From positions 1 to 34,927 of the forward strand of contig NZ_JABWCU010000031.1 of NCBI RefSeq assembly GCF_018491765.1: a stretch of DNA of 34,927 nt, given 5' to 3'. Under the pieces are notes generated by a model, which was not told where the DNA came from, ran no database searches, and was given only the letters and a program-made list of their open reading frames with translations. The position numbers were made by a program, and so were the translations under genes. The stretch is from Novosphingobium profundi. GTDB lineage: Bacteria; Pseudomonadota; Alphaproteobacteria; Sphingomonadales; Sphingomonadaceae. The number at the start of each line of letters is the position of its first letter. Position 1 is the first letter of the stretch. Below, in pieces: positions 22,261-31,871 of the stretch.

Positions 22261-25151
22261 GCGTGCTCTCCCCCGCGTCCGACGGGCTGGGCGGGATGGG
22301 CCGCGTCCCAGATCTTGGCGGGGTCGATGTCCATCGGCCCGGCGTCGGCGTGTTCGCCGTCCTCCTTCTTGGCGCGCACCGCGATGTGGCTCAGTTCGGC
22401 GAGCGCGAGCATGACCGCGCCGATCACGGTCATGCCCACGCCCACGTCGAAGGCCATCGCGCTCGCCAGTTCGACGTCGCCCAGCAGCGGGATGTGGAAA
22501 TGGCCGAAGGCGCTGGTGAAGAGCGGGGCGCCGAAGACCAGCGAGCCCAGCCCCGTCAGCGCGGCGATGGTAACCCCGAGGCCGATCAGGAGGTGTTCGT
22601 CGATGCGGCGGCGCGCATCGGTCCATTCGAAGCCCGAGGCCATGTACTGCACCAGCATCGCGATCGAGGCCACCAGCCCGGCGATGAAGCCGCCGCCCGG
22701 CGCGTTGTGGCCGCGCAGGAAGATGTAGATGGCGACGATAGAAGCAAGCGGCAGCAGCACGCGCGCGGCCACCGCGAACATCATCGGGTGGCGTTCGGGC
22801 GAGCGCGGCAGGTCGACGATCCAGGCGCGCAGGCGCTGTCCGGCGGCGCCGCGTGCGGCGGGCTGGAGCAGCGCGAAGATGGTCAGCGCGGCGATGCCCA
22901 GCACGGTGATCTCGCCGAAGGTGTCGAAGCCGCGGAAGTCGACCAGCGTCACGTTGACGACGTTGTGCCCACCCCCGCCCGACAGGCTGTTCTCCCAGTG
23001 GTAGCGCGAGATCGGGTCGTTGGGCTCGCGCGTCATCACCGCCCAGGCCGCGAAACCGGTCGCCCCGCCGCCGGCGAGGCCGATAGCCGCGTCGCGCAGG
23101 CGCAGCGGCATGCTGGAAAGCCGCGCGGGCTTCTTGGGCAGGAGATTGAGCGCGAGCAGCATGAGCAGGATCGTCACCGTCTCGACCGAGATCTGCGTGA
23201 GCGCGAGGTCGGGGGCGGAGAGGTAGACGAAGGCGAGGCTGACGACGAGGCCGATCACCGAGATGAAGACGAGCGTCAGGAAGCGCTGCTGTTGGGCGAC
23301 GAGCACCGCGACGATGGCGGCAAGCAGCAGCAGCCAGGCCAAGATCGCGACCGCCGGTGCGGGCAGGGTGGGGTGGCTGCCCGGGGTGTAGCCGCCTTGC
23401 GCCATGCCCCAGGCGCCGAGCGCCACGGCGGCGAGGAACAGCGCCGCGAGCTGGCGCTGCAGCGAGCCGTTGTGGATGGCCTGCGAAACGAGACGTGCAA
23501 GGGCGACGAGCTTCTCCACGCCGCTCTCGAACAGGCTCTTGCCGTCGGGCAGGAGCGCGCCGTCCCAGCCGCGCTGGAGCCCGGCGTGGCGCCAGAGCAG
23601 GAAGGCGCCCGAGGCCACCGCGATCGCGCTCAGCGCCAGCGCCGGGGTCAGTCCGTGCCACAGCGCGGGGTGGAAGGCGGGGGCTCTCCCGCCGGTCACG
23701 GCGTCGATCGCGGGCACCATGAAGGCGTGGGTCAGCGCGTTCGGGAAGAGGCCGACGAGTACGGTCAGCACCACCAGCAGCGCCGAGGGGGCCCAGAGGC
23801 CGAGCGGCGGATCGTGCGGTTTGGCGGGATAGCTCTCGCGCACCGGGCCAAGGTAGAGGTGGACGATGTAGCGCAGCGAATAGGCGACCGAAAAGGCGGC
23901 GGCGAGCACGGCGAGCATCGGCAACAGCCAGTCCTGCCCGGCCAGCACGGTGTGCGCGGCCTCTTCCAGCATCATCTCCTTGCTCAGGAACCCACCGAAG
24001 GGCGGCAGGCCTGCCATCGAGGCGGCGGCGACGATGCCCAGCGTCGCCGAAATCGGCATGAGCGTGGCGAGGCCGCCGAGCTTGCGGATGTCGCGCGTGC
24101 CCGCCTCGTGGTCGACGATCCCCGCGTTCATGAACAGCGCCGCCTTGAACAGCGCGTGGTTGACGAGGTGGAACAGCGCGGCCATCGCCGCGGCGGGAGT
24201 GCCGAAGCCGAGCAGCATCGTCATCAGGCCAAGGTGGCTGACGGTCGAATAGGCGAGGATGCCCTTGAGGTCCTGCTTGAAGAATCCGATCACGGCCGCC
24301 AGCAACATGGTGACAAGGCCCGTCGTCGCGACGATCTCGAACCACAGCTCGCTGCCCGCCAGCACCGGCCAGAGCCGCGCCATCAAAAAGACGCCCGCCT
24401 TCACCATTGTCGCCGAGTGGAGATAGGCGCTCACCGGGGTGGGCGCGGCCATCGCATGGGGCAGCCAGAAGTGGAAGGGGAACTGCGCCGACTTGGTGAA
24501 GCAGCCCAGCAGGATCAGCACCAGCGCCAGCGGGTAGAGCGAGGACGCGCGGATCGCCTCGCCACGAACGAGGATGTCGGCGAGTTCGTAGCTGCCCGCG
24601 ATATGGCCGAGCAGCAGCAGCCCGGCGATCAGGGCAAGGCCCCCCCCGCCGGTGACCGCCAGTGCCATGCGCGCACCCTGTCGGCCCTCGGCCTTGTCGC
24701 TGCGAAAGCCGATGAGCAGGAACGAGGAAAGGCTGGTCAGCTCCCAGAACACCAGCAGCAGGAGGATGTTGCCCGAAAGCGCGATGCCCACCATCGCGCC
24801 CTGGAACAGCAGCAGCAGCGAGAGGAAGCGCCCCAGCGCCTCGTCGCCCGGCAGATAGAAGCGGGCGTAGACGACGATCAGGAGGCCGATGCCCAGGATC
24901 AGGCCGGTGAACAGCAGCGCGAGGCCGTCGAGCCGCAGCGAGAGCGCGAGGTCGAGCGCGGGCACCCAGTCGATCCGAACGGCGGGGATCAGCCCGTTCA
25001 GGACATCGGGAACGAGGCTGGCCAGCAGCGCCAGCCCGGCGAGCACCGGCACGAGCGCGATCAGCGTCTGTCCGTCGCGCCCGAGGCGCCCGCAGGCGGC
25101 GAGCAGGAGGCAACCGAGGAACGGCAGGATGGCAATCAGGACTAGGTGCAA
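22257..25151 (-). CDS. mrpA: Mrp Na+/H+ antiporter fused subunits A and B
   Basis: A 964-residue fusion from the chosen TTG start at 25151. Residues 1-~500 are the NuoL-like pump core with the conserved TM5 glutamate E137 (FWELTSLSSFLL), histidine/lysine relays and LPPFGGFLSKEMMLEEA. A DUF4040/MbhD-like block (YLSAPDLALTQISVETVT) and an MbhE-like block (FRGFDTFGEITVLG) follow. From about 790 to 950 comes a complete MrpB domain (RGHNAPGGGFIAGLVAS). Such A-B fusions (PhaAB) are usual in alphaproteobacteria. TTG is preceded by GGGGGA, and family N-termini start with this first helix. Upstream frame to 25256 lacks support. First gene of the mrp operon. Confidence 0.95.
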   Translation of the reverse strand: MHLVLIAILPFLGCLLLAACGRLGRDGQTLIALVPVLAGLALLASLVPDVLNGLIPAVRIDWVPALDLALSLRLDGLALLFTGLILGIGLLIVVYARFYLPGDEALGRFLSLLLLFQGAMVGIALSGNILLLLVFWELTSLSSFLLIGFRSDKAEGRQGARMALAVTGGGGLALIAGLLLLGHIAGSYELADILVRGEAIRASSLYPLALVLILLGCFTKSAQFPFHFWLPHAMAAPTPVSAYLHSATMVKAGVFLMARLWPVLAGSELWFEIVATTGLVTMLLAAVIGFFKQDLKGILAYSTVSHLGLMTMLLGFGTPAAAMAALFHLVNHALFKAALFMNAGIVDHEAGTRDIRKLGGLATLMPISATLGIVAAASMAGLPPFGGFLSKEMMLEEAAHTVLAGQDWLLPMLAVLAAAFSVAYSLRYIVHLYLGPVRESYPAKPHDPPLGLWAPSALLVVLTVLVGLFPNALTHAFMVPAIDAVTGGRAPAFHPALWHGLTPALALSAIAVASGAFLLWRHAGLQRGWDGALLPDGKSLFESGVEKLVALARLVSQAIHNGSLQRQLAALFLAAVALGAWGMAQGGYTPGSHPTLPAPAVAILAWLLLLAAIVAVLVAQQQRFLTLVFISVIGLVVSLAFVYLSAPDLALTQISVETVTILLMLLALNLLPKKPARLSSMPLRLRDAAIGLAGGGATGFAAWAVMTREPNDPISRYHWENSLSGGGGHNVVNVTLVDFRGFDTFGEITVLGIAALTIFALLQPAARGAAGQRLRAWIVDLPRSPERHPMMFAVAARVLLPLASIVAIYIFLRGHNAPGGGFIAGLVASIAMLVQYMASGFEWTDARRRIDEHLLIGLGVTIAALTGLGSLVFGAPLFTSAFGHFHIPLLGDVELASAMAFDVGVGMTVIGAVMLALAELSHIAVRAKKEDGEHADAGPMDIDPAKIWDAAHPAQPVGRGGEHA

Positions 25152-25268
25152 GGATTTCCCCCAGACCGGCCCGGACGGCCGGCCATCAACAAGCGTGTAG
25201 AATGATCGAAAGCCCGTTTCCCCGCTCCGCGCCACGGACGCAACCCCAAAGCGCACATTGGGCTTGCG
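25152..25268 (-). promoter_or_regulatory. gap between the TetR gene and the mrp operon
   Basis: A 117-base gap in which the mrp operon may have its own promoter. I see no convincing -35/-10 pair or strong terminator, so read-through from the TetR gene is also possible. Confidence 0.3.
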
Positions 25269-25856
25269 CTATGTCCCACCGCTTCCGGGTACGGGAGGGT
25301 GCTGCACGCCGGTGCCGGGCGGGCGCGGGCGCATCCCCTCGAGCACGATCTGCAGGGCCAGCGCGAAGGATTCCTCCTCCGGGCGCGCCTTCGACGAGCG
25401 CGCGGCGCCCAGCATCTCGATCGTGGTGTGCAGCATCTCGAGGCTGAAGCCGTCGTCGATCTGGCCGCAGGCGCGCGCGGTCTCGAGCACGCGCTCGAGC
25501 ATGTTCTCGTACGGGGGCTTGAGGCGGTCGACGAAGGCCTGGATGCGCACTTCGTCGATCGTGCAGAGCAGTGGGAAATGGATCGAGGCGGCGCGGCTCT
25601 GGCGGGTGAGCACGTCGATCAGCAGCGTCGGGTCGCCGGTGCGGTTCTCGATGTCCTCGCGCGTCTGCTCGATCTCGCTCTCGACCACCGCCATGATCAG
25701 CTCCTCGCGGTCGGCGAAATGGCGGTAGAGCGTGCCGCGCCCGCATCCGGCCTCGTCGACCACCGCGCGCAGCGGCGTGTCGGGCCCTTGCGCGGCAAAG
25801 ACGTGCGAGGCGGCCTCGATCAGCCTGCGGCGGTGTTCTTGCGCGTCTGCGCGCAT
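25269..25856 (-). CDS. TetR/AcrR family transcriptional regulator
   Basis: A 195-residue regulator. The N-terminal helix-turn-helix reads LRAVVDEAGCGRGTLYRHFADREEL (about residues 29-53), split by the usual G-TLYRHF recognition helix. The rest is a helical ligand-binding and dimerisation domain without close motif. The ATG at 25856 has a strong GAGGGAG site; the longer frame to 25964 is shadow. It is divergent from RND operon 2, the usual arrangement for an efflux repressor that releases DNA on binding a pump substrate. The mrp operon follows on the same strand. A role in controlling both pump and antiporter is inference. Confidence 0.95.
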   Translation of the reverse strand: MRADAQEHRRRLIEAASHVFAAQGPDTPLRAVVDEAGCGRGTLYRHFADREELIMAVVESEIEQTREDIENRTGDPTLLIDVLTRQSRAASIHFPLLCTIDEVRIQAFVDRLKPPYENMLERVLETARACGQIDDGFSLEMLHTTIEMLGAARSSKARPEEESFALALQIVLEGMRPRPPGTGVQHPPVPGSGGT

Positions 25857-25920
25857 GGCTGTCTCCCTCTGACCCTTTCCGATCGTCGCTGCCCGACGCC
25901 TCCTTAGCGCAGATACGCTT

Positions 25921-26022
25921 TGTCGCAATACGTTGTCGAATGGAAACGGACAGGGGTTGTCCACTTATTGCACTTGCGATAGAGGCCGCCCAAATCAAAC
26001 TTCCAATGTATACGGTGAGACA
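25921..26022 (+). promoter_or_regulatory. divergent promoter/operator region, TetR and RND operon 2
   Basis: A possible promoter for RND-2 is TTGTCC (25957-25962), 17-base spacer, TAGAGG (25980-25985). The imperfect dyad TATTGC (25966-25971) with GCGATA (25976-25981) overlaps the spacer and -10 box, as expected for a repressor site. The hexamer TTGTCG also occurs twice, 13 bases apart, near 25920 and 25933. All placed by eye. Confidence 0.35.
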
Positions 26023-27189
26023 GTGTCGCGACCCCTTGGCAGGCTGCGTTTTCGCGCAGTGGCAGGACTTTCCCTTCTGGCCCTTCTGGCCGCGTGCGGC
26101 GACCAGCAACAGGCGGCCGCGCCGCCGCCGGTGCCGGTCACCACACAGCTGGTGACCCGGCACGAGGTCCCCAACATGCTGGAATTGCCCGGACGTATCG
26201 AGGCGGTGCGCTCGGCCGAAGTGCGCGCGCGCAGCGACGGTATCGTGCTGCGCCGACTCTATGAGGAAGGCGCCAATGTCGCGGCGGGCACGCCGCTCTT
26301 CGCCATCGATCCGCGCGACTACCAGGCCCAGGTCGAATCCGCGCAGGCTGCGCTCCAGCGCGCTGTTGCAGCGCAGCAGAACGCGGCCTCGATCGTCAAG
26401 CGCTACCAGCCGCTGATCGCCGAACGCGCGGTCAGCGCCCAGGAATTCGACGCCGCGCAGTCCGACTTGCGCCAGGCCAGCGCCCAGGTTGCCGAGGCGC
26501 GCGCCGCGCTCGACCGCGCGAAGCTGCAATTGAGCTACACCACGGTGCGCGCGCCGATCGCAGGGCGCGCCAGCCGCGCCGAAGTGACCGAGGGCGCGCT
26601 CGTCAGCGGCGCCAGCGGCACGCTGCTTACCCGTATCGACCAGGTCACTCCGGTCTACGCCGTGTTCAGCGCCTCGAGCGCCTCGGTCCTCGACATGTTC
26701 GCGCAAGTGCGCAGCGGAGAGCTCGCGGTGCCCGACCTCGACGCGATCGAGGTCTCGCTGATCCTCGAGAACGGCGAGGACTACGGCCCGATCGGCCATC
26801 TCGACTTCGCGAGCCCCGTGGTCTCGCCGGAAACCGGCAGCCAGACGCTGCGCGCGCGCTTCGACAACCCCCAACGCCTGCTGGCCCCCGGCCAGTTCGT
26901 GCGCGGGCGGATCCGGCTCGGCGTGCGCAAGGACGGCATCACGCTGCCCTCGCGCGCGATCCAGTTCCAGGGCGAGCAGGCGATCGTGTCGGTGCTGGGC
27001 AAGGACGGCTCGGTCGAGCCGCGCAAGGTGCGCCTGGGCGCGCTGCTGGGCAAGGAGTGGATCGTCACCGAAGGCCTCAAGCCCGGCGAACGCGTGATCG
27101 TCGAGGGTTGGGCCAAGCTCACGCCCGGCCAGAAGGCCGTCGACGCGAAGGACGCTGCCAAGGCTTCCAAGGCCGCGAAGGGGGCGTAA
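26023..27189 (+). CDS. RND efflux periplasmic adaptor lipoprotein, operon 2
   Basis: A 388-residue MexA/AcrA-type adaptor, paralogous to the one at 13304. The lipoprotein signal ends LLALLAAC (lipid-modified Cys near residue 25). Lipoyl, alpha-hairpin (SIVKRYQPLIAERAVS) and barrel segments follow in the same order and spacing as in operon 1. The GTG at 26023 starts the signal peptide and has a GGTGA site just upstream. The frame upstream to 25933 is not needed. The basic C-terminus is alanine/lysine-rich (KDAAKASKAAKGA). Four bases separate it from the permease gene. Confidence 0.96.
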   Translation: MSRPLGRLRFRAVAGLSLLALLAACGDQQQAAAPPPVPVTTQLVTRHEVPNMLELPGRIEAVRSAEVRARSDGIVLRRLYEEGANVAAGTPLFAIDPRDYQAQVESAQAALQRAVAAQQNAASIVKRYQPLIAERAVSAQEFDAAQSDLRQASAQVAEARAALDRAKLQLSYTTVRAPIAGRASRAEVTEGALVSGASGTLLTRIDQVTPVYAVFSASSASVLDMFAQVRSGELAVPDLDAIEVSLILENGEDYGPIGHLDFASPVVSPETGSQTLRARFDNPQRLLAPGQFVRGRIRLGVRKDGITLPSRAIQFQGEQAIVSVLGKDGSVEPRKVRLGALLGKEWIVTEGLKPGERVIVEGWAKLTPGQKAVDAKDAAKASKAAKGA

Positions 27190-27193
27190 GGGC

Positions 27194-30100
27194 ATGGATC
27201 GCTTCTTCGTCTACCGGCCGGTCTTCGGCTGGGTGATCGCCGCGTTCGTCGCGCTGGGCGGGCTGATCGCGCTCGTCAACCTGCCGATCGAGCAGTACCC
27301 CTCGGTGGCGCCGCCGGCGCTCACGCTGACCTACATCTACACCGGCGCCGACGCCGAGACGCTCGACAAGAACGTGACATCGGTGCTCGAGCGCGAGATG
27401 AACGGGCTCGACGGCTTCCTTTACATGAAGTCGACCAGCCGTTCGAACGGCACCGGCGAACTGGTGCTGACCTTCCAGTCGGGCACCGACCTCAACGCCA
27501 TCCGCAGCGAGGTGCAGGATCGCATCAACCGTGCCGAGCCGCGCCTGCCCGAGGCGATGCGCCAGCTCGGCATCCAGATCACCGACCAGGTCGGCGGCTT
27601 CCTGATGGTCGTCGCGATGTCCTCGCCCGAGGGGCAGATGACCCCGCTCGAGGTGGGCAACTACTCGAACAATTCCGTGCTCCAGGAGCTGCGCCGGGTC
27701 GATGGCGTGGGCGACGTGATCCTGTTCGGCTCGCAATACGCGATGCGCATCTGGCTCGATCCCTCGCGGCTGGCGGGCTATTCGCTCTCGCCGGGCGAAG
27801 TGCTTGCCGCGGTGCAGGAGCAGAACAGCCAGACCGCGGGCGGCGGCATCGGCGAACAGCCGATCACCCGCGAGACCGAATTCGCGGCCAAGATCGTCAC
27901 CCAGAACCGCTTCTCCACTCCCGAGCAGTTCAAGCAGATCATCGTCAAGTCCAACCAGGACGGCTCGACCGTGCGGCTGGGCGACGTCGCCCGGGTCGAA
28001 CTCGGCCAGGAGAGCTACAACTTCAACGCGCGCCACAACGGCAAGCCGATCGCAGGGATGGGCATCCAGCTCGCCTCGGGCGCCAACGCGGTCGAGACGG
28101 CGGCGGCGGTGCGCGAGCGCATGGGAGAGCTGCAGCAGAACTTCCCCCAAGGGCTGAAGTGGGACGTGGCCTTCGATTCCACCCCCTTCATCAACGCCTC
28201 GATCGAGAGCGTGGCGCACACCCTGGTCGAGGCCATGGTGCTGGTCTTCCTCGTCATGTTCCTGTTCCTGCAGAACTGGCGCGCGACGATCATCCCGGCG
28301 GTGGTCGTACCGATCGCGCTGCTCGGCTCGTGCCTCGGGCTCTATCTCTTCGACTTCTCGATCAACACGCTCTCGCTCTTCGCGATGGTGGTGGCGATCG
28401 GCATCCTCGTCGACGACGCCATCGTCGTGGTCGAGAACGTCGAGCGCATCATGGCCGAGGAAAAGCTGCCCCCGCGTCTCGCCACGATCAAGGCGATGGG
28501 GCAGATCCGCGGCGCGATCATCGGCATCACGCTCGTGCTCGTCGCGGTCTTCGTGCCGATGGCGTTCTTCCCGGGCTCGACCGGCGGCATCTACCGCCAG
28601 TTCTCGGTGACGCTCTCGGTCTCGATCTTCTTCTCCGCGATCCTCGCGCTCACGCTCACCCCGGCGCTTTGCGCGACGCTGCTGACCGCGCATGGCAACG
28701 CGCAGGGCGAGCACGACCGCACCGCGATCCCCGCTGGTCCGCGCGGCTGGCTGACCCGCTTCTTCTACTGGTTCGACGACCGCTTCGGCGCGGCGACCGA
28801 CCGCTTTACCCGCACCGTCGGGGGCATGCTCGCCGCGCCGCTGCGCTGGCTGGCGGTGGCGGGCGTGATGGCGGCGATCACCGTGCTGCTCTTCGCGCGC
28901 CTGCCCGGCGGGTTCCTTCCCGAGGAGGACCAGGGCTACTTCATGATCAACATCGACGCGCCTACCAGCGCGACGATGCAGCGCACGACCAAGGTCGTCG
29001 AGCAAGTCGAGGGCTATCTCCTCGCCAAGCCGCAAGTGCGTTCGGTGACCTCGCTCGTCGGCTTCAACTTCTTCGGCCAGAGCCAGGCGGCGGCGCTCGC
29101 CTTCGTCGATCTCAAGCCCTGGGAGGAGCGCCGCGACGAGGCAGGCCGCCTCAACACGTTGATCGGCGACTTCCAGAAATTCGCCTTCGGCCTGCCGCAG
29201 GCGACCGTCTTCGCGCTCAATCCGCCCGCGATCCAGGAACTGGGCAACGCCACCGGCTTCACCATGAAGATCGAGGACCGTTCGGGCGACGACCGCGCCG
29301 GTCTCGTCGCGGTGCGCAACGCGATCCTCGCCGAGGCGGCGCAGAACCCCGCCTTGATGCAGGTGCGCCCCGACGGGCCGGGCGATGCGCCCGAGCTCTA
29401 CGTCGACATCGACCGCGTCAAGGCGCGCTCGCTGGGGCTCTCGATCCAGTCGGTCAACCAGACTCTCTCGATCGGCTTCGGCTCGGCCTATGCCAACGAC
29501 TTCACCCGCGAGGGCAACACCTTGCGCGTCTACATCCAGGCGGCGCCCGAAGCGCGCATGACGCCCGAAGACATCATGAACCTGCGCGTGCGCGGCGAGA
29601 ACGGCCAGATGGTCCCGTTCAGCTCGTTCGCCAAGGCGGACTGGCGTTCGGGGCCGGTGCAGGTCGAGCGCTACAACGGCTATCCCGCGCTCTCGATCTC
29701 GGGTGCGGCGGCGCCCGGCCACGCCTCGGGCGAGGCGCTCGAGGTGATGGAAGGGCTCGCCGCCAAGCACCTTACGGGCAATTTCAGCTACGAGTGGACC
29801 GGCACGGCCTACGAGGAAAAGCAGGCGGGTGGCCAGATCGGCCTCTTGCTGGGGCTCTCGGTGATCGTCGTGTTCCTGCTGCTGGCCGCGCTCTACAACA
29901 GCTGGGGCATTCCGGTGGCGGTGCTGATGGTGGTGCCCTTCGGCGTGCTCGGCGCGGTGGCCTTTACCTTGGCGCGCGGGCTTTCGGCCGACGTCTACTT
30001 CAACATCGGGCTCATCACGATCATCGGCCTGGCCGCCAAGAACGCGATCCTCATCGTCGAGTTCGCGATCGAGGACGAAGACCACGGCCGCGAGCCGCGC

Positions 30101-30412
30101 GAAGCCACGCTCGAGGCCGCGCGCCAGCGCCTGCGCCCGATCCTGATGACCAGCCTTGCCTTCATCCTGGGCATGGTGCCGCTCGCGATCGCCTCGGGCG
30201 CGGGCGCGGCGAGCCGCCAGGCGGTGGGTACGGGTGTGATGGGCGGCATGATCGCGGCGACCGTGCTCGGCGTGTTCTTCACCCCCGTGTTCTACCTGCT
30301 CGCGCGCAAGTACCTCAGCAAGCGGCGCGATCCCGAAGGCGAGGACGCCCGCTGGCTTGCGGACAACCGCGACCCGCCCGCCAACCCCCAGGAGGAGGCG
30401 CCCCATGCGTAA
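27194..30412 (+). CDS. RND efflux inner-membrane permease (HAE1/AcrB family), operon 2
   Basis: A 1072-residue pump that aligns end to end with the operon-1 permease and shares its first 18 residues. Proton-relay aspartates are again D407-D408. Differences concentrate in the periplasmic porter loops (for example the stretch after GQSQAAALAFVDLKPW), the region that decides substrates, and in the cytoplasmic loop near residues 498-515. This suggests duplication followed by substrate divergence. The last eight bases overlap the next gene (ATGCGTAA), exactly as in operon 1. Confidence 0.97.
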   Translation: MDRFFVYRPVFGWVIAAFVALGGLIALVNLPIEQYPSVAPPALTLTYIYTGADAETLDKNVTSVLEREMNGLDGFLYMKSTSRSNGTGELVLTFQSGTDLNAIRSEVQDRINRAEPRLPEAMRQLGIQITDQVGGFLMVVAMSSPEGQMTPLEVGNYSNNSVLQELRRVDGVGDVILFGSQYAMRIWLDPSRLAGYSLSPGEVLAAVQEQNSQTAGGGIGEQPITRETEFAAKIVTQNRFSTPEQFKQIIVKSNQDGSTVRLGDVARVELGQESYNFNARHNGKPIAGMGIQLASGANAVETAAAVRERMGELQQNFPQGLKWDVAFDSTPFINASIESVAHTLVEAMVLVFLVMFLFLQNWRATIIPAVVVPIALLGSCLGLYLFDFSINTLSLFAMVVAIGILVDDAIVVVENVERIMAEEKLPPRLATIKAMGQIRGAIIGITLVLVAVFVPMAFFPGSTGGIYRQFSVTLSVSIFFSAILALTLTPALCATLLTAHGNAQGEHDRTAIPAGPRGWLTRFFYWFDDRFGAATDRFTRTVGGMLAAPLRWLAVAGVMAAITVLLFARLPGGFLPEEDQGYFMINIDAPTSATMQRTTKVVEQVEGYLLAKPQVRSVTSLVGFNFFGQSQAAALAFVDLKPWEERRDEAGRLNTLIGDFQKFAFGLPQATVFALNPPAIQELGNATGFTMKIEDRSGDDRAGLVAVRNAILAEAAQNPALMQVRPDGPGDAPELYVDIDRVKARSLGLSIQSVNQTLSIGFGSAYANDFTREGNTLRVYIQAAPEARMTPEDIMNLRVRGENGQMVPFSSFAKADWRSGPVQVERYNGYPALSISGAAAPGHASGEALEVMEGLAAKHLTGNFSYEWTGTAYEEKQAGGQIGLLLGLSVIVVFLLLAALYNSWGIPVAVLMVVPFGVLGAVAFTLARGLSADVYFNIGLITIIGLAAKNAILIVEFAIEDEDHGREPREATLEAARQRLRPILMTSLAFILGMVPLAIASGAGAASRQAVGTGVMGGMIAATVLGVFFTPVFYLLARKYLSKRRDPEGEDARWLADNRDPPANPQEEAPHA

Positions 30413-31871
30413 GTGCGCATCACTCGTGCTCGCCGGTGCGCTGGCGGGCTGCAACATGGCGCCCGATTATGCGCGCCCCGAAGTGGCAGTGGCCCCGGTC
30501 TTCGCCGGGCCCGCTCCGGCGCAGGACGGAGCGTCGGCCCCGCTCGCGACCGAGCTGGGCTGGCGCGAGTTCTTCCGCGACCCGCGGCTCCAGGCGCTGA
30601 TCGGGACGGCACTTGCCAAGAACCGCGACCTCGCCCAGGCCTATGCCCGGATCGACCAGGCCCGCGCGCAATACCGCGTCCAGGCCGCCGACCGTCTCCC
30701 CGCGCTGGGCGCCGACGGCAATGCCTCGCGCACCCGTACCCCGATGTCGGTGCTCGGCGCGAGCAGCGGGCTCACCACGGGCACGGACAGTTCGAACCTG
30801 CCCGATGGCATCACGTATTCGCAGTATGGCGCCAATGTCGGCGTCAGCGCCTTCGAGCTCGACCTGTGGGGGCGCGTGCGCAACCTCACGCAGGCCCAGC
30901 GCGAGACCTGGCTGGCTTCGGTCGAGGGCGCGCGCGCCTTTCGCCTTTCGCTGATTGCGCAGGTCGCCGCGACCTACTTCGACATCCGCGCGGGCGAGGA
31001 GCGCCTCGCGCTGGCCCGCCGCAGCCTCGAAGGCCGCCGCGAGGGCGAGCGCATCGCCCGCATGCGGCTCGATGCCGGGGTCACCTCGACCGCCGACTAC
31101 GACCAGACCGTACTGCTGCTGACGCAGGCGGAAAGTGAACTCGCCGACATCCAGCGCACCACCGAGCAGGCGCAGAACCTGCTCGACGTGCTCGTGGGCG
31201 GACCTGTGGCCGAGCCGCTTCCGGCCGGGCTCGCGCTGTCCGGGCAGCTCGTGCCGATCGACGCGGGCGTGCCCAGCCAATTGCTCGCCAATCGGCCCGA
31301 CGTGCTCCAGGCCGAGCACGCCCTGCGCGCGGCGAACGCCAATATCGGCGCGGCGCGCGCGGCGTTCTTCCCGACGATCTCGCTGACCGGCAGCCTGGGC
31401 TTCGCCTCGACCGCGCTTGGCTCGCTGTTCGATTCGGCCAACCACAGCTGGACTTACGGGGGAACGCTCGGCCTGCCGATCTTCGACTGGGGTAAGCGGG
31501 AAGGGCAGCTGAGGCTCAGCAAGGCGCAGGCCGACGAGCTCGTCGCGGCCTACCAGGCCAGCGTTCAGACTGCCTTTCGCGAAGTCGCCGACGGTCTCGT
31601 CGCAAGGCGGCGCTACGCCGAGCAGATCGCGATCCAGGGCCGCACGGTGGAGGCGCAGCGTCGCCTCGCGCGTACCGCGCGGCTGCGCTACGACAACGGC
31701 ATCGCGATCTATCTCGAGGTGCTCGACGCCGAGCGCAGCCTGTTCTCGGCCAGCCAGACGCTCGTCTCGCTGCGTGCGACCGAACTGCAGAACGCGGTCA
31801 CCCTCTATACCGCACTCGGCGGCGGGCTCGAGGACGTGGCTGCAGTGCCCGCGCCGGCGGCCGAAGACTAA
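30405..31871 (+). CDS. RND efflux outer-membrane factor, NodT/OprM-type lipoprotein, operon 2
   Basis: A 488-residue outer-membrane channel lipoprotein, paralogous to that at 17688. The signal ends LAGALAGC with the NMAPDYARP start of the mature protein. The hallmark segments AYARIDQARAQYRVQAADRL, FELDLWGRVRNL and ANANIGAARAAFF are present. A serine/threonine-rich insert near residues 115-135 (SSGLTTGTDSSNLPDG) is absent from the operon-1 copy. The start ATG at 30405 sits behind GGAGGAGG and inside the permease stop. Its TAA stop overlaps the stop of the convergent DUF2891 gene. Confidence 0.96.
   Translation: MRKCASLVLAGALAGCNMAPDYARPEVAVAPVFAGPAPAQDGASAPLATELGWREFFRDPRLQALIGTALAKNRDLAQAYARIDQARAQYRVQAADRLPALGADGNASRTRTPMSVLGASSGLTTGTDSSNLPDGITYSQYGANVGVSAFELDLWGRVRNLTQAQRETWLASVEGARAFRLSLIAQVAATYFDIRAGEERLALARRSLEGRREGERIARMRLDAGVTSTADYDQTVLLLTQAESELADIQRTTEQAQNLLDVLVGGPVAEPLPAGLALSGQLVPIDAGVPSQLLANRPDVLQAEHALRAANANIGAARAAFFPTISLTGSLGFASTALGSLFDSANHSWTYGGTLGLPIFDWGKREGQLRLSKAQADELVAAYQASVQTAFREVADGLVARRRYAEQIAIQGRTVEAQRRLARTARLRYDNGIAIYLEVLDAERSLFSASQTLVSLRATELQNAVTLYTALGGGLEDVAAVPAPAAED

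Noticed and set aside
22263..25145. A 960-codon plus-strand frame opposite the mrpAB fusion
   Set aside because: Low-complexity Gln/Arg/Glu composition, no motifs, fully covered by a well-supported membrane protein gene.
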